This document shows positions 1-11,230 of a DNA stretch of 64,000 nucleotides, piece after piece; the stretch's first letter is position 1, and the number at the start of each line of letters is the position of its first letter. The position numbers and the translations under genes were made by a program. The DNA is from Heracleum sosnowskyi (lineage: Eukaryota > Streptophyta > Magnoliopsida > Apiales > Apiaceae), in assembly GCA_030848705.1 (NCBI GenBank), contig CM061245.1, positions 76,743,564 to 76,807,563 on the forward strand, written 5' to 3'. Below the pieces are notes generated by a model. The model was not told the origin of the DNA and searched no databases. It saw nothing but the letters and a program-made list of their open reading frames with translations.

Positions 1-191
1 TATGTTAAAGGCAAGAATATTATAATTGTATATTTAGTGTCCTCCGTTAGTAAGGTTTTTTTTAAGACAAATGAGATATTTTCGAATCTTTAATATTAAT
101 AATTCAAAAATTTGTGAAAATTAGAAAAAATAGATCGAAGCAATTTGAGATGCGTCACATCACCACCCTCGTCTTCTCCGTTATACAAGTA
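1..191 (-). mobile_element. Helitron-family repeat, 5' part, cut by window edge
   Basis: AT-rich sequence matching, with divergence, the repeats that end near 54,997, 55,960 and 56,640. All share a stretch reading TTTAGT..CCTCC.TTAGTAAAG, then AGATCGAAGC.ATTTGAGA, then a CTCGTCTTCTCC end. On the minus strand this is the 5' side of a Helitron-like element (GGAGAAGACGAGG near the start). It has no coding capacity. The left end lies outside the window. Confidence 0.45.
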
Positions 192-291
192 CTAGTCGAC
201 TAAGCCGCACTTCGCAGCGGCCCTGTAATATTTTTTGTAAAATTTTAAATATTAGCTATTTAAGAAAAAAATCAAGAAAAATAAAATAAAA
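192..291 (-). mobile_element. 3' terminus of a minus-strand Helitron, interrupted
   Basis: On the minus strand the sequence ends in a short GC hairpin (GCGAAGTGCGGC) followed by CTAG and a T, the usual plant Helitron 3' end. The next Helitron (292-8,788) begins between A291 and T292, so this element is interrupted and should continue after 8,788. Its 5' end was not found. The same junction of two element ends occurs near 54,998. Confidence 0.5.
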
Positions 292-625
292 TCTATACTA
301 TCTTATAATAGACCAAACATTAAAAGTTTGGTCGACCGGTTGGTCGATTGGTACTTCATGATTTTACTTAATCACTCTTACTTTTTTAAAAAAAAAATAT
401 TATTAAATAATAACATTATTTATAACCAATAACATTTTCAGCTAAAATACATTATTTTTTCTATTTTTCTAACAAAATCCCTTGTTTTTCTAAAAAAGTC
501 ACGAACAATTACCTTTTTTTTTAACTAAAACACGTTAAATTTTCTATTTTTCCTTACTAAAATACCCCCTTTTACAAAAATATCATGGACAAATCCTTAC
601 TTATTTATTTTAAAACCTATTTTAA

Positions 626-900
626 TACTCCCTCTGTCCCGCCCAATTGTTATCAATTGGGTTGGACACGGAGTTTAACGAAAATAGGTAAAGTAATGGA
701 GAAGAGTAAAGAAAATGATTAAAGTTGTGGGACCCGCCAATATTTAAAGTATAAAGTAAGTAAAGTGGAGGAAAGTAGTGGAAGTAGTTGATTTTTATAT
801 TATAAAACTTTACTATTTTAGGAAAGTTTTGGAATGTAAAGAATTGGATGAGACATCCCAAAAAGGAAAGTGTAAAGAAATGGATGGGACGGAGGGAGTA
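626..900. mobile_element. Stowaway-like MITE
   Basis: The terminal inverted repeats CTCCCTCTGTCCC (from 628) and GGGACGGAGGGAG (to 898) are flanked by TA on both sides (626-627, 899-900), as expected for Tc1/mariner-type Stowaway MITEs. The body is about 271 bp and non-coding. It sits inside the Helitron starting at 292 and left of the Tat element. Confidence 0.88.
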
Positions 901-983
901 TTTTTAATTACAGGCAATTAACTTTTTCAACTCAAACATGTTACTTATTACTAAAACCTATTTTACTTTTCCTTATTAAAACC

Positions 984-1542
984 TGATATGAGCTGAAAAA
1001 TAATTCTAGAAGTGCAATTAATTACATATTAATTAGACCCGGATTGGTCCAAAATATGGTAAATTCAAAAAAGAAGGATCCAGAATCCCAATTAAAAGAA
1101 ATAATGAGTCATAGTCCTTATCAACAAGGAAAAGACTTGTCCACCAAGAAATACAATGTTTATCCATTATCAAAAAGGAGACTTATTCGCTAAGTCTCCT
1201 AAACTTACTCTAAATACGAGGCTCCAAATGCCTATATAATGACCCTGCTCCTTCACAATAGAACTACGTTTTGGACACAACTCCATACGTCATCTACAAC
1301 GTTTTAGACTTCATCCTCGAATAAGGACATACAAGTCACTACGTCCTTGGTGTGCCCCTGCCGCCATAGCTCCGAGGGCAACACCAAGAACTACGTCTTT
1401 GGCTTGATTCTCAGCACTAATTGAGATACGTAGGCATCTTGTGAGGACCGATTTAGTCTCGAAACGCAAGAACAACCATTAAAGCTCGAAGCTCTCTAAA
1501 CCCTAGCAATTAATTTACAAATACACTTTTTAATCCATAACA
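984..1542 (+). repeat. 5' LTR of Tat-1
   Basis: The 559-bp LTR runs from TGATATGAGC to CCATAACA. Compared with the 654-bp 3' LTR it lacks a block equivalent to 8,015-8,110. The break falls between two GTC trinucleotides at position 1,049, which suggests deletion by short direct-repeat slippage or end joining. The remainder aligns with scattered substitutions. Confidence 0.95.
1233..1239 (+). promoter_or_regulatory. TATA box of Tat-1 5' LTR
   Basis: TATATAA inside GCCTATATAATGACC, matched in the 3' LTR at 8,294-8,300. It lies about 300 bp before the LTR end, a reasonable place for the U3/R promoter. No transcript evidence is available. Confidence 0.6.
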
Positions 1543-1544
1543 TT

Positions 1545-1562
1545 TGGCGCCGTCTGTGGGAA
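1545..1562 (+). promoter_or_regulatory. Primer binding site of Tat-1
   Basis: TGGCGCCGTCTGTGGGAA begins two bases after the 5' LTR. The TGGCGCCG start is common in Tat and Athila elements and pairs with the 3' end of a host tRNA to prime minus-strand DNA synthesis. The exact tRNA was not determined. Confidence 0.8.
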
Positions 1563-1575
1563 GACAACATCAACC

Positions 1576-3112
1576 ATGGCAAACACACGAAGGACAACTC
1601 GAGATACTCAAACTTCTGAGGAGTTTCCTATCACCTCTGAGGCTGATGCTCACGGAAATCAACCACCGCCAACTACTGGCATTCAAGGGGCGAATATCCC
1701 TCTCACCACCACTCAAGGACCGAAAATCCCAATTTAGGTTGAAGGGACGAATCCCCTACAAATGGTCGTTCATGTACCGAATCCACAGGAGACCACTCAC
1801 CAGCAACCAATCACGACATCCCCAATGTTCATGAATGCACCAAGTGGCCTTCAACTCCATACTACGGATCTTCCCCAATACGCAACTCAAACTCTTGGGA
1901 TGCCAAACTATGGCATGCCTCCTCGACCCACGATGGGCAGCAGTGGTCTCAACCCCACTTACCATGAAGCATATGTTCCCCCTTATATACAAGGTCTGGG
2001 ACCCCAAAACCAACAAACTCAAACTCGAAGGACCCATTTGATTCAAGACTACTCGGGTCCCTATACTGAGGACGAGAATTATTCATCTGGAGAAGAAAGG
2101 GATGTTGCCCCAAGAAGAAGACGTTCCTCCCAAACAAATCGGGAGCAAATTACTAAGGAAAAAATTGCAGCCCATGAGGCAGAGGCCGCAGGACTCAAGA
2201 AATTACTGGCGGAAGAGGAGGCCGCCAAAGGACAAAGCCAAACAACTGGAAGAGTCCCGATAATCAAACTGGAAGAGTGCTGAAGCCCCAAGGGGTGATC
2301 CTAGTGTTTTGTTGCCCCTAGGAGACCCTGACGATCCTACGCCACCATTTACTCAGGACATCATGAAAGCTACCATATCCAGGAAATTCAAGATGCCAAC
2401 GATTAAAGATTATGATGGAACGGGATATCCCGCTAATCATGTAAGAACATTCTCTAATGCACTGTTGTTGCAGCCAACCAATGATGCTGTCAAGTGCAGG
2501 GCGTTTCCACAAACCTTGGCGGGCATGGCCCAACGTTGGTATAGCCGTCTTCCTCCCAACTCTATTGGGTCTTTTAAGGAACTAAGTAAAGCGTTCATCA
2601 ACCAATTTGTTAGTGGAAGGGTGCATGAGAAGAGTTCTGCATCACTCATGGGAATCCAGCAAGGAAAGAATGAAGCTCTAAGAGATTATATTAATCGATT
2701 CACCCGGGAGGCTCTGAAAGTCCCGGACTTGGAAGACAAATTAGCTATGATAGCCCTGCAGCAAGAAACCACTGATGATCACTTCAAAAGATCCTTGGCA
2801 AAACATCCACCCGAGAGCATGTTGAAGCTCCAAGATAGAGCCGGAAAGTACATTAAGGTTGAAGAAAACATGAGGAAGTATGAACCCACTGCTGGTGGTA
2901 GTGGAAATTCAAAGAAAAGAAAGGAAACTCAGGAGTACGACGTCAAGGAAAAGTTTCCTAGAACGTCAAAGGATTCTGATTCTCCACCCAAGAGGAATAA
3001 TTTTGGGCCAAAGTTTACGGAGTATGCAAGATTAAACACTCCCAGGAGCCAAATTCTAATGGAAATAGCAAAGGAGGAAGATCTCCGATGGGCCGAAGCC
3101 ACTGAGGACTGA
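1576..3112 (+). pseudogene. gag: Tat-1 gag, broken
   Basis: Gag forms the particle that packages the element RNA. The likely start is the ATG at 1,576 (MANTRRTTRD), just after the primer site. Frame 1 is open except for an in-frame TAG at 1,735-1,737, then closes at 2,281-2,283. Coding resumes in frame 2 from about 2,309, so there is a frameshift near 2,285. The second part holds the conserved retrotransposon gag domain: an IKDYDGTGYPANHV stretch, AQRWYSRLPPNSI, and SFKELSKAFINQFVSG followed by QGKNEALRDYINRFTREA. It ends at a TGA (3,110-3,112) overlapping the region where the next frame opens. The N-terminal part is proline- and glutamine-rich. It cannot yield one intact protein. Confidence 0.88.
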
Positions 3113-3113
3113 C

Positions 3114-5504
3114 ATGTCCAAAAGGAATCAAAACCAATTTTGTCGGTTCCACAAAGAGGTTGGTCACGACACGGATGATTCTAGGCAACTGAAAGATGAA
3201 ATTGAGTTTTTGATTCGAAGAGGAAAGCTCAATAAATTCACTAAGGATGGAAATCAAGGGAGTCAAAGAGGAAACTATGAAAGGAAGGATTATGACAGAA
3301 GGGACAACGATCAAGATCGTAATCCCAAGCCCCGAGGGCCAGTCATCAACATGATATTCGGAGGACCAACTGCTGCTGGGTCCTCCCGAAACTCAAGGAA
3401 AGCCTATGCCCGAGAGGTAATGACTGTGGTTGGAGAAGCACCGAAACGTGCTAGAACGGAAATATCAATAGGTTTTGATGATTCTGACTTGGAAGGAGTG
3501 AAATTTCCTCACGATGATCCCTTAGTCATTGTACATGTGATAGATAATTCTGAAACAAAGAGAGTTCTGGTTGACAATGGAGCTTCAGTGGACATCTTGT
3601 TCCATGATGCTTTTATCAAGATGGGCTATACTGACTCTCAGTTGACACCTTCGAATATGCCCATATATGGATTCAGTGGAGTAGAGTCGAAGGTGGAAGG
3701 CACAATCCAACTCCCTATGACAATGAGGCAAGGGTCAAATACGTCTACTCAGATGTTGAACTTCATAGTTATAAAGGCAACTTCAACCTACAATGCGATC
3801 CTAGGAAGGACGGGTCTTCATGCGTTTAAGGTTGTTGCCTCATCTTATCATCTGAAAATTAAGTTCCCAACAAGGAATGGGATTGGTGAAGAACGGGGAG
3901 ACCAAAAGATGGCTAGAAGTTGTTACGTAGCCGTGTTAAGGCCTGATGGAATCAGGGGGCAGGTTCTCCCCATTGAAGACATGGACACTGGAGATAATGA
4001 GGATAGAAGAGGGAAACCAGCTGAGGATTTAATCCCAATTCCCTTAGTCCCTGGTGAACCAGAAAAGGTGACTTACGTTGGAGCACTATTGCCTGAACCA
4101 TTGAAGAGCAAACTCATATCTTTTCTTCAAGAAAACAATGATGTTTTTGCTTGGATAGCGGCTGACATGCCTGGGATTGATCCCCAATTAATAACCCACA
4201 AATTGAATTTGGATCCTGAAAGGAAGACAGTGAAACAAAAGAAGAGAAATTTTGTCCCAGAGAGGCAAGAGACCATCAAGAAGGAAGTAGAAAAGCTTCT
4301 GGAAGCCGGGTTCATTGAAGAAATTCAATTCCCAGAATGGTTGGCTAACCCAATGATGGTCAAAAAGGCCAATGGCAAATGGAGGATGTGTGTGGACTTC
4401 ACCGATTTGAACGATGCATGTCCTAAGGATTGTTTTCCCTTACCAAGGATTGATGCCCTAATAGATGCCACAGCTAGGAACGAGATGCTGAGCTTTATGG
4501 ATGGCTTCAGTGGATACAACCAAATTAAAATGCACAAAGATGACATCTCCAAGGTATCACTCATCACTGACTTTGGTGTTTTCTGTTATCTAGTCATGGC
4601 ATTTGGACTTAAGAATGCAGGAGCAACATACCAAAGGTTGGTGAACAAAATCTTTGAACACCTGATTGGAAAAACCATGGAGGTCTATGTGGATGACATG
4701 TTGGTTAAAAGCCTCGATAAGGCCGATCATATAAACCATCTATGGGAAGCATTTGAAGTGCTAAGGCACCACAAGATGATGTTGAATCCAGCTAAATGTG
4801 CCTTTGGTGTAGGCTCAGGGAAGTTTTTAGGCCTGATGGTTTCCAAGAGAGGAATCGAGGCTAATCCCGACAAAATCAAAGCAATTCTAGACATGGAACC
4901 ACCACGGACTGTCAAGGATGTCCAAAAATTAACGGGAAGAGTGGCAACATTGGGAAGATTCATCTCCAAGTCAGGAGAGAAGTGCTTACCTTTCTTCAAA
5001 GCACTCAAAAACGTGAAAATTTTTTAGTGGACAACTGAAAGCCATGAGGCCTTGAAGAAGTACATGGCTGAGGCACCACAATTGGCAAAACCAAAGCCAG
5101 GAGAAATTCTCTATTTGTACTTAGCAGTTTCTAACACAGCCCTTGGAGCCGTTTTGGTAAAAGAAGAGTTGAAGGTTCAGAAACCCATTTACTACGTAAG
5201 CAAGATTCTACATGGAGCAGAAATAAACTACTCTACGATTGAGAAGTTTGCCTTAGCCTTGATAATGGCCTCAAGAAAGCTACGCCCATACTTCCAGGCT
5301 CACAAGATAGAGGTCTTGACCAATCAGCCTCTAAGAAACATCTTGCATAGCCCTCAAGTTAGTGGAAGGTTGATCAAATGGGCTATTGAATTGGGAGAAT
5401 TTGACATCAAGTATAAGCCTCGAACGGCCATAAAAGCTCAAGCACTCGCTAACTTCATAGTTGAATGCACCATTGACAACCAAGAAGTCGGGGGCAGGAA
5501 GTAA
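3114..5504 (+). pseudogene. pol: Tat-1 protease, reverse transcriptase and first RNase H, broken
   Basis: Frame 3 opens with a Cys/His motif (QFCRFHKEVGHDTDD), as in Tat gag-pol junctions. An aspartic protease follows, with active-site VLVDNGASVDILF near residue 155 of this segment. The reverse transcriptase shows MCVDFTDLNDACPKD, FMDGFSGYNQI, FGLKNAGATYQR and the catalytic YVDDMLVKS. A TAG at 5,025-5,027 cuts the frame right after RT. Beyond it the same frame continues through the first RNase H (LYLAVSNTALGAVLV, YYVSKILHGAE, LTNQPLRNIL), where relatives usually have Asp in place of the Asn of LTNQ. It closes at 5,504. The break between this part and gag is a frame change at about 3,112. Confidence 0.9.
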
Positions 5505-5506
5505 TA

Positions 5507-6025
5507 GTGGAAGACAAGAAAGATGAAGACATGGTGTCCAAAGAATGTTGGGTGCTCTATTTTGATGGAGCATCAAAAACAAAATCAAGTGGGGCAGGTT
5601 TGGTGCTACAAAGTCCTGATCGATTTCTCATAGAGTACGCACTAAAACTGGACTTCCCAACGACAAACAATGAAGCTGAGTACGAAGCCCTGATAGCTGG
5701 CTTAGGGCTGGCTGGAGCCTTGAGAGTTAAAACTCTAAAAGTATGTGGAGACTCGAGGCTAGTGTTTTTCCAAGTAAATGGGGAGTTTGAGACCAGAGAT
5801 GAAGTCATGGCCAAGTATCTAAAACTTGTCAAGGCCATCATGACTCAGTTTGATGAATGCTATGTGGAACACATTCCAAGGGAAGAGAACATGAAGGCTG
5901 ATGCCTTGTCTAAGTTTGCCTCTTCTGAAATTGAAAACTATGCAGGAAGTGTATACTTCCAAGTCTTGAAGACCCCAAACATCAATGGAAAGTTGGTAGC
6001 ACCCATTGATGTTGCTAGTTGTTGA
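5507..6025 (+). pseudogene. Tat-1 second (archaeal-type) RNase H
   Basis: The domain starts WVLYFDGASKTKSSGAGLVL, has NNEAEYEALIAGLGLA and a GDSRLVFFQVNGEFE stretch, and ends HIPREENMKADALSKFAS. These are the Asp, Glu, Asp and late Asp positions of the archaeal-type RNase H acquired by the Tat clade, in addition to the retroviral-type domain upstream. It would degrade RNA in RNA-DNA hybrids during reverse transcription. It lies in frame 2, so a frame change separates it from RT (frame 3) and from integrase (frame 1). The catalytic residues look intact although the polyprotein is broken on both sides. Confidence 0.88.
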
Positions 6026-7254
6026 ATGGATCCCATCAAATCTCATCTAGAAACTGGGTGGTTACCCAACGACACTTCAGAAGCATGAAGCTATATGTGA
6101 GAGCACTAAGGTATGCCCTGATTGAGGGAATCCTATACAAAAAGTCTTTCATCATTCCTTACTTAAAATGCTTGAGACCCCAAGAGGCAGAATTGGCCCT
6201 AAGGGAAGTACACGAAGGAATTTGTGGGTAGCACTTAGGGGGCAGAGCCCTTACTCATAAAATCACTCGTCTAGGTTTCTATTGGCCAAGCATACTTGTC
6301 GATGCTAAAAGCTACATGAAGAAATGTGAACGGTGCCAAAATCATGCATCGGTGGTTAGACGACCACCAGAGATGATGACATCCATAAACTCACCTGTCC
6401 CATTTGCCATGTGGGGGGTGGATATACTTGGACCATTTCCAATGGCAAGTGCGCAAAGAAAATTCTTGATAGTGGCAATTGACTACTTCACCAAGTGGAT
6501 TGAGGCTAAGCCTTTAGCCAAGATAACCACCAAGCAGGTGATGCATTTCTTCTGGGAAAATGTGATATGCAGATACGAGATTCCACGTATCTTGGTCACA
6601 GACAATGGAACTCAGTTCAACAATGAGGAATTCAAGAAGTATTGTGACGAGAATGATATCAAGTTACGCTTCACTTTTGTTGCCCATCCTCAAGCAAAAG
6701 GGCAAGCTGAGGTTGCCAATCGAATTATCCTGGATGGACTAAAGAAAAGAGTTGAACGCTCTAGAAACACTTGGGTAGACGAATTTCTCCCCATACTATG
6801 GGCATATCGTACTACTTGTAAAGTCACCACTAGAGCAACCCCCTTTCTGCTGGCATATGAGGCAGAGGCAGTGGTTCCAGTAGAGATTACTCACACATCT
6901 CCAAGAATCGAAGCTTATGAGCCAGAGACAAATGAAGAAGGCATGAGGCTGACCTTAGATCTAATTGATGAAGTTAGAGATGAGGCAAATGCTAAAGTAG
7001 TTGAACATCAAAAAAGGGCATCTTTCTACTATAACCTAAGGGTTAAAGAGAGATTCTTCCGTCAAGGAGACTTAGTCCTCCGAAAGATTGAGGCATCCGG
7101 GGTTGGACAAAAAGGCAAGTTGGCCCCAAATTGGGAAGGACCATATCGCGTTAAGAACGTATTTGGTCGAGGCTCATACAAATTGGAAACCCTTGAAGGG
7201 ATCGAAGTGCCAAGAACTTGGCATGCTGTAAACTTAAAAGTTTATTATGTTTAG
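6026..7254 (+). pseudogene. Tat-1 integrase, broken
   Basis: The integrase inserts the DNA copy into the genome. Coding is in frame 1 from about 6,070. The zinc-binding region (HEGICG ... CERCQ) is interrupted by TAG at 6,229-6,231. After it, from 6,232 to 7,254, the core is open: first Asp in WGVDILGPFP, second in TDNGTQFNN, Glu in QAEVANR. The C-terminal region has the GPYRVKNVFGRGSYKLETL stretch typical of gypsy integrase tails, and no chromodomain, as expected for Tat. The core triad is present; only the upstream stop and frame changes disable it. The first 50 bases connect to the RNase H frame through an unclear shift. Confidence 0.9.
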
Positions 7255-7931
7255 TGCATCCTAAAAGGATCCGCTAGTAGGACAAGTAGAAATAAGGTTC
7301 GATGAAATCATGAGGTTCCTGGAAAGCAGATGAAGGGTTGAACCCGTTTTGATTGGTAGAAACATACTCAAAGCATTGCCAAGACAAACTACAAATGAAT
7401 GCAAAGGAAAGCATACAAAATATGCATGTCAACTGCACAAATAGAGCTGAATACAATGAACCCCAAAGGGTGAATGTTGCTAATAAACATACAAAAGAAA
7501 GCCGAAGATGCTTATTGTTAATTAGCGAAAATTTCAAGCTCAAGAGAAGTTTGATATGATAGACTTGAGAAAGAATCACTACGAGTGGAGCCATCAATAA
7601 GAACTCGTAAGGGTGAAGGGTTGAAACCCCAGAAACCTAAGACATTCAGTCCAAACCCCATCATTCGATATGCTCAATGAAAGGCTTGAAGCCGAAACAA
7701 GACGGTATAAGATATAAAAGGCTTATGCAAATGTCAAGTTAGACTCGAATAAGGCAAAATCGTTGTAAATGTGTAGGTCGCTCCACACTTTACACCAAGA
7801 CGATACTCGTGAAATACTGGTGTATATTAAAATCCCCAAAAAAGGGTAGTAAGTCCTATGTAAGGGATAAAAAGACCCCAAGTCTCGAAAAAGACCGGTA
7901 TAACTTCTATGAAATCCTAGTGCATTATCAT
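7255..7931 (+). other. Tat-1 non-coding spacer between integrase and PPT
   Basis: About 680 bp without a supported reading frame, purine-rich in the plus strand. It contains several short runs such as GGGTGAAGGGTTGAAACCCC. I see no gene here. Confidence 0.7.
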
Positions 7932-7948
7932 AGAAGTTGGGGGGCAAA
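7932..7948 (+). promoter_or_regulatory. Polypurine tract of Tat-1
   Basis: AGAAGTTGGGGGGCAAA directly abuts the 3' LTR start TGATACG. It is the plus-strand DNA priming site of LTR retrotransposons. Confidence 0.85.
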
Positions 7949-8602
7949 TGATACGAGCTAAAAAATAATCCTACAAGTGCAATTAATTACATATTAATTA
8001 GACCCGGATTGGTCTAAGAACACGGCCCAATAAGCAAGACCCGAAACCCTAATTATTTATTAATTTCGTAATTAATAAATAGGGAAAATATACAACTCAG
8101 GAAAGGAGTCCAAAATATGGTAAATTCATCAAAGAAGGATCCAGAATCCCAATTAAAAGAAATAATGAGTCATAGTCCTTATCAACAAGGAAAAGACTTG
8201 TCCACCAAGAAATACAATGTTTATCCATTATCAAAAAGGAGACGTATTCGCTAAGTCTCCTAAACTTACTCTAAATACGAGGCTCCAGACGCCTATATAA
8301 GGACCCTGCTCCTTCACAATAGAACTACGTTTTGGACACAACCCATACGTGATCTACAACGTTTTAGACTTCATCCTCGAATAAGCACATACAAGTCACT
8401 ACGTCCTTGGTGTGCCCCTGCCGCCATAGCCCCGAGGGCAACACCAAGAACTACGTCTTTGGCTTGATTCTCAGCACTGATTGAGAAACGTAGGCATCTT
8501 GTGAGGACCGATTTAGTCTCGAAACGCAAGAACAACCATTAAAGCTCGAAGCTCTCTAAACCATAGCAATTAATTTATAAATACATTTTTTAATCCATAA
8601 CA
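7949..8602 (+). repeat. 3' LTR of Tat-1
   Basis: The 654-bp LTR runs from TGATACGAGC to CCATAACA and is followed by AAACC. It keeps the 96 bp (8,015-8,110) missing from the 5' LTR. Confidence 0.95.
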
Positions 8603-8849
8603 AAACCTTTCTTTTCAAAAAATATCACAGGCAAACTGTTACTTATTTATTTTAATACCTTTAATTATTTAAAAAAGTTTAACACACCTACTTATTTTTT
8701 TAACAAATGAAATTAACAAAATATAAAACGTAAATTATAAAAACAACAATTTAAAAATAATCCGTGCATCACATGAATTTTAAGCTAGTATATATGAATA
8801 GTGAATACAATATTTTACAAAGTGTCATACATAAACAATAAAATAAACT

Positions 8850-9365
8850 ATTGACATATTTTTATGTCGATTTTGTATCATATTTTCTTGAGCCGACACT
8901 CGTTACACTAAATACATATAAAAATACTAAAAATATGCAGTAATGTAAATTTAAGTATTAAGTACCACTTAATTCTTCAACCATTCGTATTATCACAAAA
9001 ATTACAAATTTCTTAAATATTCTTAGACTTTATATGACAATTTTGTGTCATGCTTTTTGAGCCGAATCACATTGAATAAATACATATAAATAATAAATAC
9101 ATGCAATAATAAATTTTAGGTATTAACCACCACTTCAAACTTCAACTATTAGTATCATAACAAAAATTACAAATTTCTTAAATATACCTAAACTTTGTGC
9201 CGATTTTGTGTCATACTTTCTTGAGCCGGCGCCCATTGTACTAAATACATATAAATTAAAAATACTAAAATTAACAATAATACAAATTTAAGTATTAACC
9301 ACCGCTTCAAACTTCAATTATTTGTATTATCACAAAATTACAAATTTCTCAAATATTTGTAGACG
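8850..9365 (+). repeat. Tandem repeat, about 165-170 bp, three copies
   Basis: Each copy carries GATTTTGTGTCAT, a TTGAGCCG box, TAAATACATATAAA, a TTTAAGTATTAA..CCAC box, CTTCAA and ACAAATTTCTTAAATAT. The GATTTTGTGTCA box recurs at about 8,868, 9,038 and 9,202, spacings of 170 and 163 bp. Copies are diverged. The length is within the range of plant satellite monomers, but three units alone do not make a satellite array. Confidence 0.7.
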
Positions 9366-9369
9366 TTAT

Positions 9370-10480
9370 AATAAAAAAAAATATTGTATACATGTGCATC
9401 ATTATAATATAAAGGTTCATCATGAAAACATAATCGATTTTGTATATAATCATTGTTCTTCCTGTGAATTTGAATGTAAATAAGGGATTTTCATTTTAGT
9501 TTAGTTAAGAAAAAAATAAACATTTATTTAATTGAATTCTGAATATGATTGACTTTTATATATTTATTGTTTTTACTATGAATTTGAATGTAAATAAAGA
9601 AATTCAATTCTCTAAACCTGATTAATAAAAAAATTTATGAGATAATGGTATTTGGATAACTCTAATTTATTCTCAAAATCACAAAAAGAATATATCAAAA
9701 ACTATATTCAAATATAACATTCAATATAATTATTATTAGATATAAAAATCAACTAAAAAGTTAGAAAATTTTGTATACACATAATTTTAATCGTCATTTG
9801 AATAAATACACTCATTACATATATATATAACCTTCAATACCTCACGTTAAAGATCTTAAAAAAAAAATATACAAACAATTATGAAATCAGTATGTCATGT
9901 TTTTATAGACAATTTAAGATATAATAAAGATTGAATTCTAAATAGGATTGTAATATAAAGATTAAATAAAGATTAAATCCTAAATAAGATTGTAATATAA
10001 CGTTATAATAAAGATTAAATTCTAAAAATGATTGATTTTTATATATTTATTGTCTTTCATATAAATTTGAATCTAAGTAAAATAATTTAATTTTATTGAA
10101 TTAAAATAGAGAAACTCTAGAAAAATAGATTGAAACTTAAATAAGATTTAATTTAGTTGAGAATAGAAGTTAATTTTGTTTAGTTAAATTTTAAATAAGA
10201 TTGACTTTTATATATTTATTGTCTTCGCTAAACATTCAAATTAAAATAGTGAAACTCTAGAAAAATAGATTCAAATTCAAATATGATCTAAGTTAGTTAA
10301 GAAAATTTGAGAATAGAAGTTATGATCTAAGTTAGTTAAATTTTAAATAGGAATGACTTTTATATATTTATTGGCTTTCCTGAAAATTTGAGCGTAAATA
10401 AGGAAGGTATTTCCTAAAAGTTCGAATGTAAATAAAGAAATTTAATTTTATTGAATTAAACATGAGGAGCTCTAGAAAAA
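9370..10480 (+). repeat. Degenerate repeats with a shared GATTGACTTTTATATATTTATTG box
   Basis: A block reading TTTATATATTTATTG followed by AATTTGAATGTAAATAA recurs near 9,548, 10,028, 10,195 and 10,350, and in weaker form at 9,430. A second box, GAAACTCTAGAAAAATAGAT, is shared by the 10,100 and 10,250 copies. Spacing is irregular. AT-rich and non-coding; probably an old decayed array or transposon interior. Confidence 0.5.
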
Positions 10481-10980
10481 TAAATAAATATTTTTTGGAC
10501 GATCTAAGAGTTCCCAGGGGTTTTCCTTTTTATTATTAATATTTAAGATTTTCCTTGTAAATTTGAATTCTCATGCCTTATAAATTCGATTTTTTTCTAC
10601 TTCAAATATGTCTGAAGATTCCTTTATAAATTCAAATTCGTATATTTTGTAAATTCAAATACATTCTCTACTTAAATATGTTAAAAGAAATTGTCATAAT
10701 TAAAATTTAAAATTTAAAAATATTCGAAAATAAGTTGAGCATTTTAAAAGAAACACATCAAATTATAATTATATGTGGGACCACCAGAATAAGAACTCCT
10801 CCAAAATTTAGTACGACTTGGCCTAAATTTATATAAAAACTTTGCATGAACATATTGAAATCAAATTATGAATTTTGTCTTCATCTAAGATATGAGAGCC
10901 TTTAGCATTAATTACATTGGTCGGAGTTAAAGTCAATGTCTGGGAGTACCTTGATCATGTTTTATTATGATCCACAATAA
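10481..10980. other. AT-rich intergenic sequence
   Basis: I see no gene, RNA gene or clear element end in this stretch. Confidence 0.6.
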
Positions 10981-11230
10981 TCAATACTATTATATAAAGG
11001 AGAAGACGGGGTGACGGCTCTCAGATCACTTCGTTCTATTTTTCTAATTTTCTCAATTTTTTGAATTAATAATACTAAAAATTAGAAAATATCTCATTTA
11101 CCTTTTAAATCTTTACTAATGAAGAAAAATAAATATACAATTTAATTTTTAAGATTAGAAAATATCTCATTTACCTTTTAAATCTTTACTAATGAAGTAA
11201 AATAAATATACGATTTAATTTTTGTCATAC
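10981..11230 (+). mobile_element. Helitron-like 5' terminus with internal duplication
   Basis: TCAATACTATTATATAAAGG follows an A and continues GAGAAGACGGGGTGACGGCT. This is the inverted form of the ends seen near 190, 54,985 and 55,955. A block of about 70 bp (AGAAAATATCTCATTTACC ... ATTTAATTTTT) is duplicated in tandem at about 11,085 and 11,157. The matching CTAG 3' end was not found, so the right boundary is unknown. Confidence 0.5.

Larger units (their letters stand above)
984..8602 (+). mobile_element. Complete, decayed Ty3/gypsy retrotransposon, Tat lineage (Tat-1)
   Basis: Two LTRs starting TGATA and ending ATAACA are flanked by the perfect 5-bp target duplication AAACC (979-983 and 8,603-8,607). 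A primer binding site follows the 5' LTR and a G-rich polypurine tract precedes the 3' LTR. Domain order is gag, protease, RT, RNase H, a second RNase H, integrase. That order, with integrase last and an extra RNase H, identifies the Tat (Ogre/Retand-like) clade. Frameshifts and in-frame stops break every coding region, and the two LTRs differ at about 20 positions by eye plus one 96-bp deletion, so the copy is old and cannot make its own proteins. Confidence 0.95.
292..8788 (+). mobile_element. Non-autonomous Helitron hosting a MITE and a Tat retrotransposon
   Basis: It starts TCTATACTATCTTATAATAG after an A and ends ...TTTTAAGCTAG before a T, with a CCGTGCATCACATG hairpin region upstream of the end. 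That is the A^T insertion and TC...CTAG structure of plant Helitrons. The start and end resemble the complete copy at 62,412-63,376. Without the nested Stowaway (about 273 bp) and Tat element with its TSD (7,624 bp), roughly 600 bp of original Helitron remain. It has no RepHel coding sequence and would depend on an autonomous relative. Confidence 0.65.

Noticed and set aside
622..861. Minus-strand 79-codon open frame
   Set aside because: It covers the Stowaway MITE and is an accident of its inverted termini.
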